DNA from: Candidatus Bathyarchaeota archaeon
GTDB lineage: Archaea; Thermoproteota; Bathyarchaeia; TCS64
DNA: 40,569 nucleotides
Assembly (NCBI GenBank): GCA_026014515.1
Contig: JAOZIG010000314.1
Coordinates: 1-40,569 of the forward strand
Direction: 5' to 3'
Part shown: positions 40,520 through 40,569 of the stretch, piece by piece
Layout: every line of letters begins with the position of its first letter
How positions within the stretch are numbered: the first letter of the stretch is position 1
Translations under genes and position numbers: made by a program
The notes under the pieces: model-generated
Told to the model about the DNA's origin: nothing
Seen by the model: the letters and a program-made list of their open reading frames with translations, nothing else
The model's database searches: none

Positions 40520-40569
40520 ATGCCCTACTGTCCCAAATGCGGTAATGAGGTAAGTGAACAAGACGACTA
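40520..40569 (+). CDS. Zinc-ribbon protein, N-terminus only (runs off window)
   Basis: The frame begins MPYCPKCGNEVSEQDD and continues past the end of the window. The Y-C-P-x-C-G motif at the very N-terminus is the first half of a zinc ribbon found on many archaeal membrane or regulatory proteins. An RBS (GGTGA) lies at 40511-40515, and a TATA-like TTAATATTTG at about 40481-40490. What follows the ribbon is unknown. Confidence 0.7.
   Translation, partial: MPYCPKCGNEVSEQDD

Overview
The window is archaeal chromosome. The evidence is the C-terminal part of the D-family DNA polymerase large subunit (DP2), Sec61-beta, an Alba chromatin protein, a stand-alone Taw1-type wybutosine enzyme, an archaeal-type TrpRS, an OB-fold RPA-like protein, and TATA-box promoters, several of them apparently leaderless. 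DP2 argues against Crenarchaeota. The lineage cannot be fixed from the sequence alone; an uncultured group such as Asgard (Thorarchaeota-like) or Bathyarchaeota is my guess. The porGDA/porB operon and a class II superoxide reductase suggest an anaerobe.

Layout. 1-3039: information processing and a class III aminotransferase (DP2 end, Sec61-beta, Alba, aminotransferase), all on +. 3053-6098 (-): RPA-like protein, a 41-residue membrane peptide, a SWIM-domain protein of the Sws1/ZSWIM7 type and a fructosamine-kinase-like PfkB enzyme. 6161-7570: an Mre11/SbcD-related phosphoesterase and superoxide reductase, then tRNA-Pro(CGG) on -. 7751-13991: a phosphate locus, with an AbrB-PhoU regulator divergent from pstS-pstC-pstA-pstB-phoU-phosphoesterase. 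14027-21404: housekeeping and accessory enzymes (thioredoxin-like, GNAT, TrpRS, cupin, M32 carboxypeptidase, a hypothetical protein, a PEP mutase/isocitrate lyase family protein, Taw1, a GyrI-like protein), then tRNA-Gly(TCC). 21528-24900: mixed small genes. 24987-26845: two LivH-like permease paralogs, each behind the same promoter and palindrome. 26833-29367 (-): DUF362 protein and a class II HMG-CoA reductase that lacks its C-terminal flap. 29446-33463: an anchored surface protein, an amidohydrolase, an MFS carrier and a small Pelota/eRF1-like protein. 33838-36114 (-): MoxR-VWA pair. 36325-39232: pyruvate-type ferredoxin oxidoreductase. 39309-end: MFS carrier and the start of a zinc-ribbon protein.

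The strongest leads for something undescribed are: (i) a roughly 70-bp dispersed repeat present three times, each copy just upstream of the TATA box of the next gene; (ii) the permease pair whose 45-bp control regions, with a 20-bp palindrome, are far more alike than the proteins; (iii) an HMG-CoA reductase missing the region that carries the catalytic histidine; (iv) an Sws1-like SWIM gene next to an RPA gene; (v) blocks of keto/amino strand skew that switch over a few hundred bases without regard to gene orientation. No CRISPR array, transposase, integrase or rRNA was seen.
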